This document shows, piece by piece, positions 6,439 to 6,556 of a DNA stretch of 6,556 nucleotides. Position numbers and translations under genes: made by a program. The notes under the pieces are model-generated. The model saw only the letters and a list, made by a program, of their open reading frames with translations, had not been told where the DNA came from and ran no database searches. The DNA is taken from positions 1 through 6,556 of the forward strand of contig JAQICW010000122.1 in assembly GCA_027858355.1 (NCBI GenBank), read 5' to 3'. How positions within the stretch are numbered: position 1 is the stretch's first letter; every line of letters starts with the position of its first letter. Origin of the DNA: Desulfobacula sp. (lineage in GTDB: Bacteria; Desulfobacterota; Desulfobacteria; Desulfobacterales; Desulfobacteraceae).

Positions 6439-6556
6439 TCAATATCCCATTACAGCATATTGGAGAGTACGTGGATCTTGGACAAGGCCCCGGAAATTAT
6501 TTCCCATTTGCAAGTCAGCGGCAAAAACAGCACTGCCAAGCAACCGCAGTACCCTG
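6439..6556 (-). CDS. Possible 3' end of an unidentified gene running in from the right edge
   Basis: On the minus strand the last 118 bases give 38 codons and a TGA stop (6439-6441), including LRLLGSAVFAADLQMGNN, FRGLVQDPRTLQ and a C-terminal YAVMGY. I do not recognise the family. It is proposed because base composition rises sharply here compared with the AT-rich gap, the codons resemble those of the neighbouring genes, and the orientation matches the kinase. The start lies outside the window. The competing plus-strand open frame (6267 to the edge) overlaps it; at most one is likely to be real, and neither is proven. Confidence 0.35.
   Translation of the reverse strand, partial: RVLRLLGSAVFAADLQMGNNFRGLVQDPRTLQYAVMGY

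Overview
The window reads as bacterial chromosome, most likely from a Gram-negative anaerobe of the Desulfobacterota (Desulfobacter-like sulfate reducers). This is inferred from general protein style: an orphan cobalamin-binding radical SAM protein, a PAS-rich hybrid histidine kinase, a Gram-negative-type lipoprotein signal and a decayed ISAzo13-type transposase. There is no rRNA or other marker gene to confirm it. I saw no tRNA, rRNA or CRISPR array.

Layout, left to right. Positions 1-340 (+) hold the middle part of an ISAzo13-family transposase broken by two frameshifts and cut off after its DHDF motif. A non-coding leader (341-576) follows, with a strong two-tier inverted repeat (437-526). 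Next is an intact 528-residue B12-binding radical SAM protein (577-2163, +) with a good Shine-Dalgarno sequence. Its stop codon overlaps, tail to tail, the stop codon of a truncated EamA/DMT transporter on the minus strand (2160-2420, a C-terminal remnant only). Also on the minus strand are an SGNH/GDSL-type hydrolase with a lipoprotein signal (2499-3245) and a large membrane-bound hybrid sensor kinase (3484-6069; sensor domain, two PAS, HisKA, HATPase, receiver). The right end (6070-6556) is AT-rich and mostly non-coding. It carries the kinase's upstream region, and the last 118 bases may be the 3' end of another minus-strand gene running in from outside the window.

How the genes work together: there is no convincing pathway. 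The kinase and the hydrolase point the same way but are 238 bases apart, so they are probably separate units, although read-through is possible because no clear terminator separates them. The radical SAM protein stands alone with no obvious substrate or partner gene. The transposase and transporter remnants, together with base-composition breaks inside the hydrolase and kinase genes, suggest a stretch shaped by insertion, deletion and recombination. I did not find a clearly new multi-gene system. The points most worth a second look are the inverted-repeat leader, the missing His of the B12 motif in the radical SAM protein, the unusual catalytic block V of the hydrolase, and the mosaic composition of two genes.
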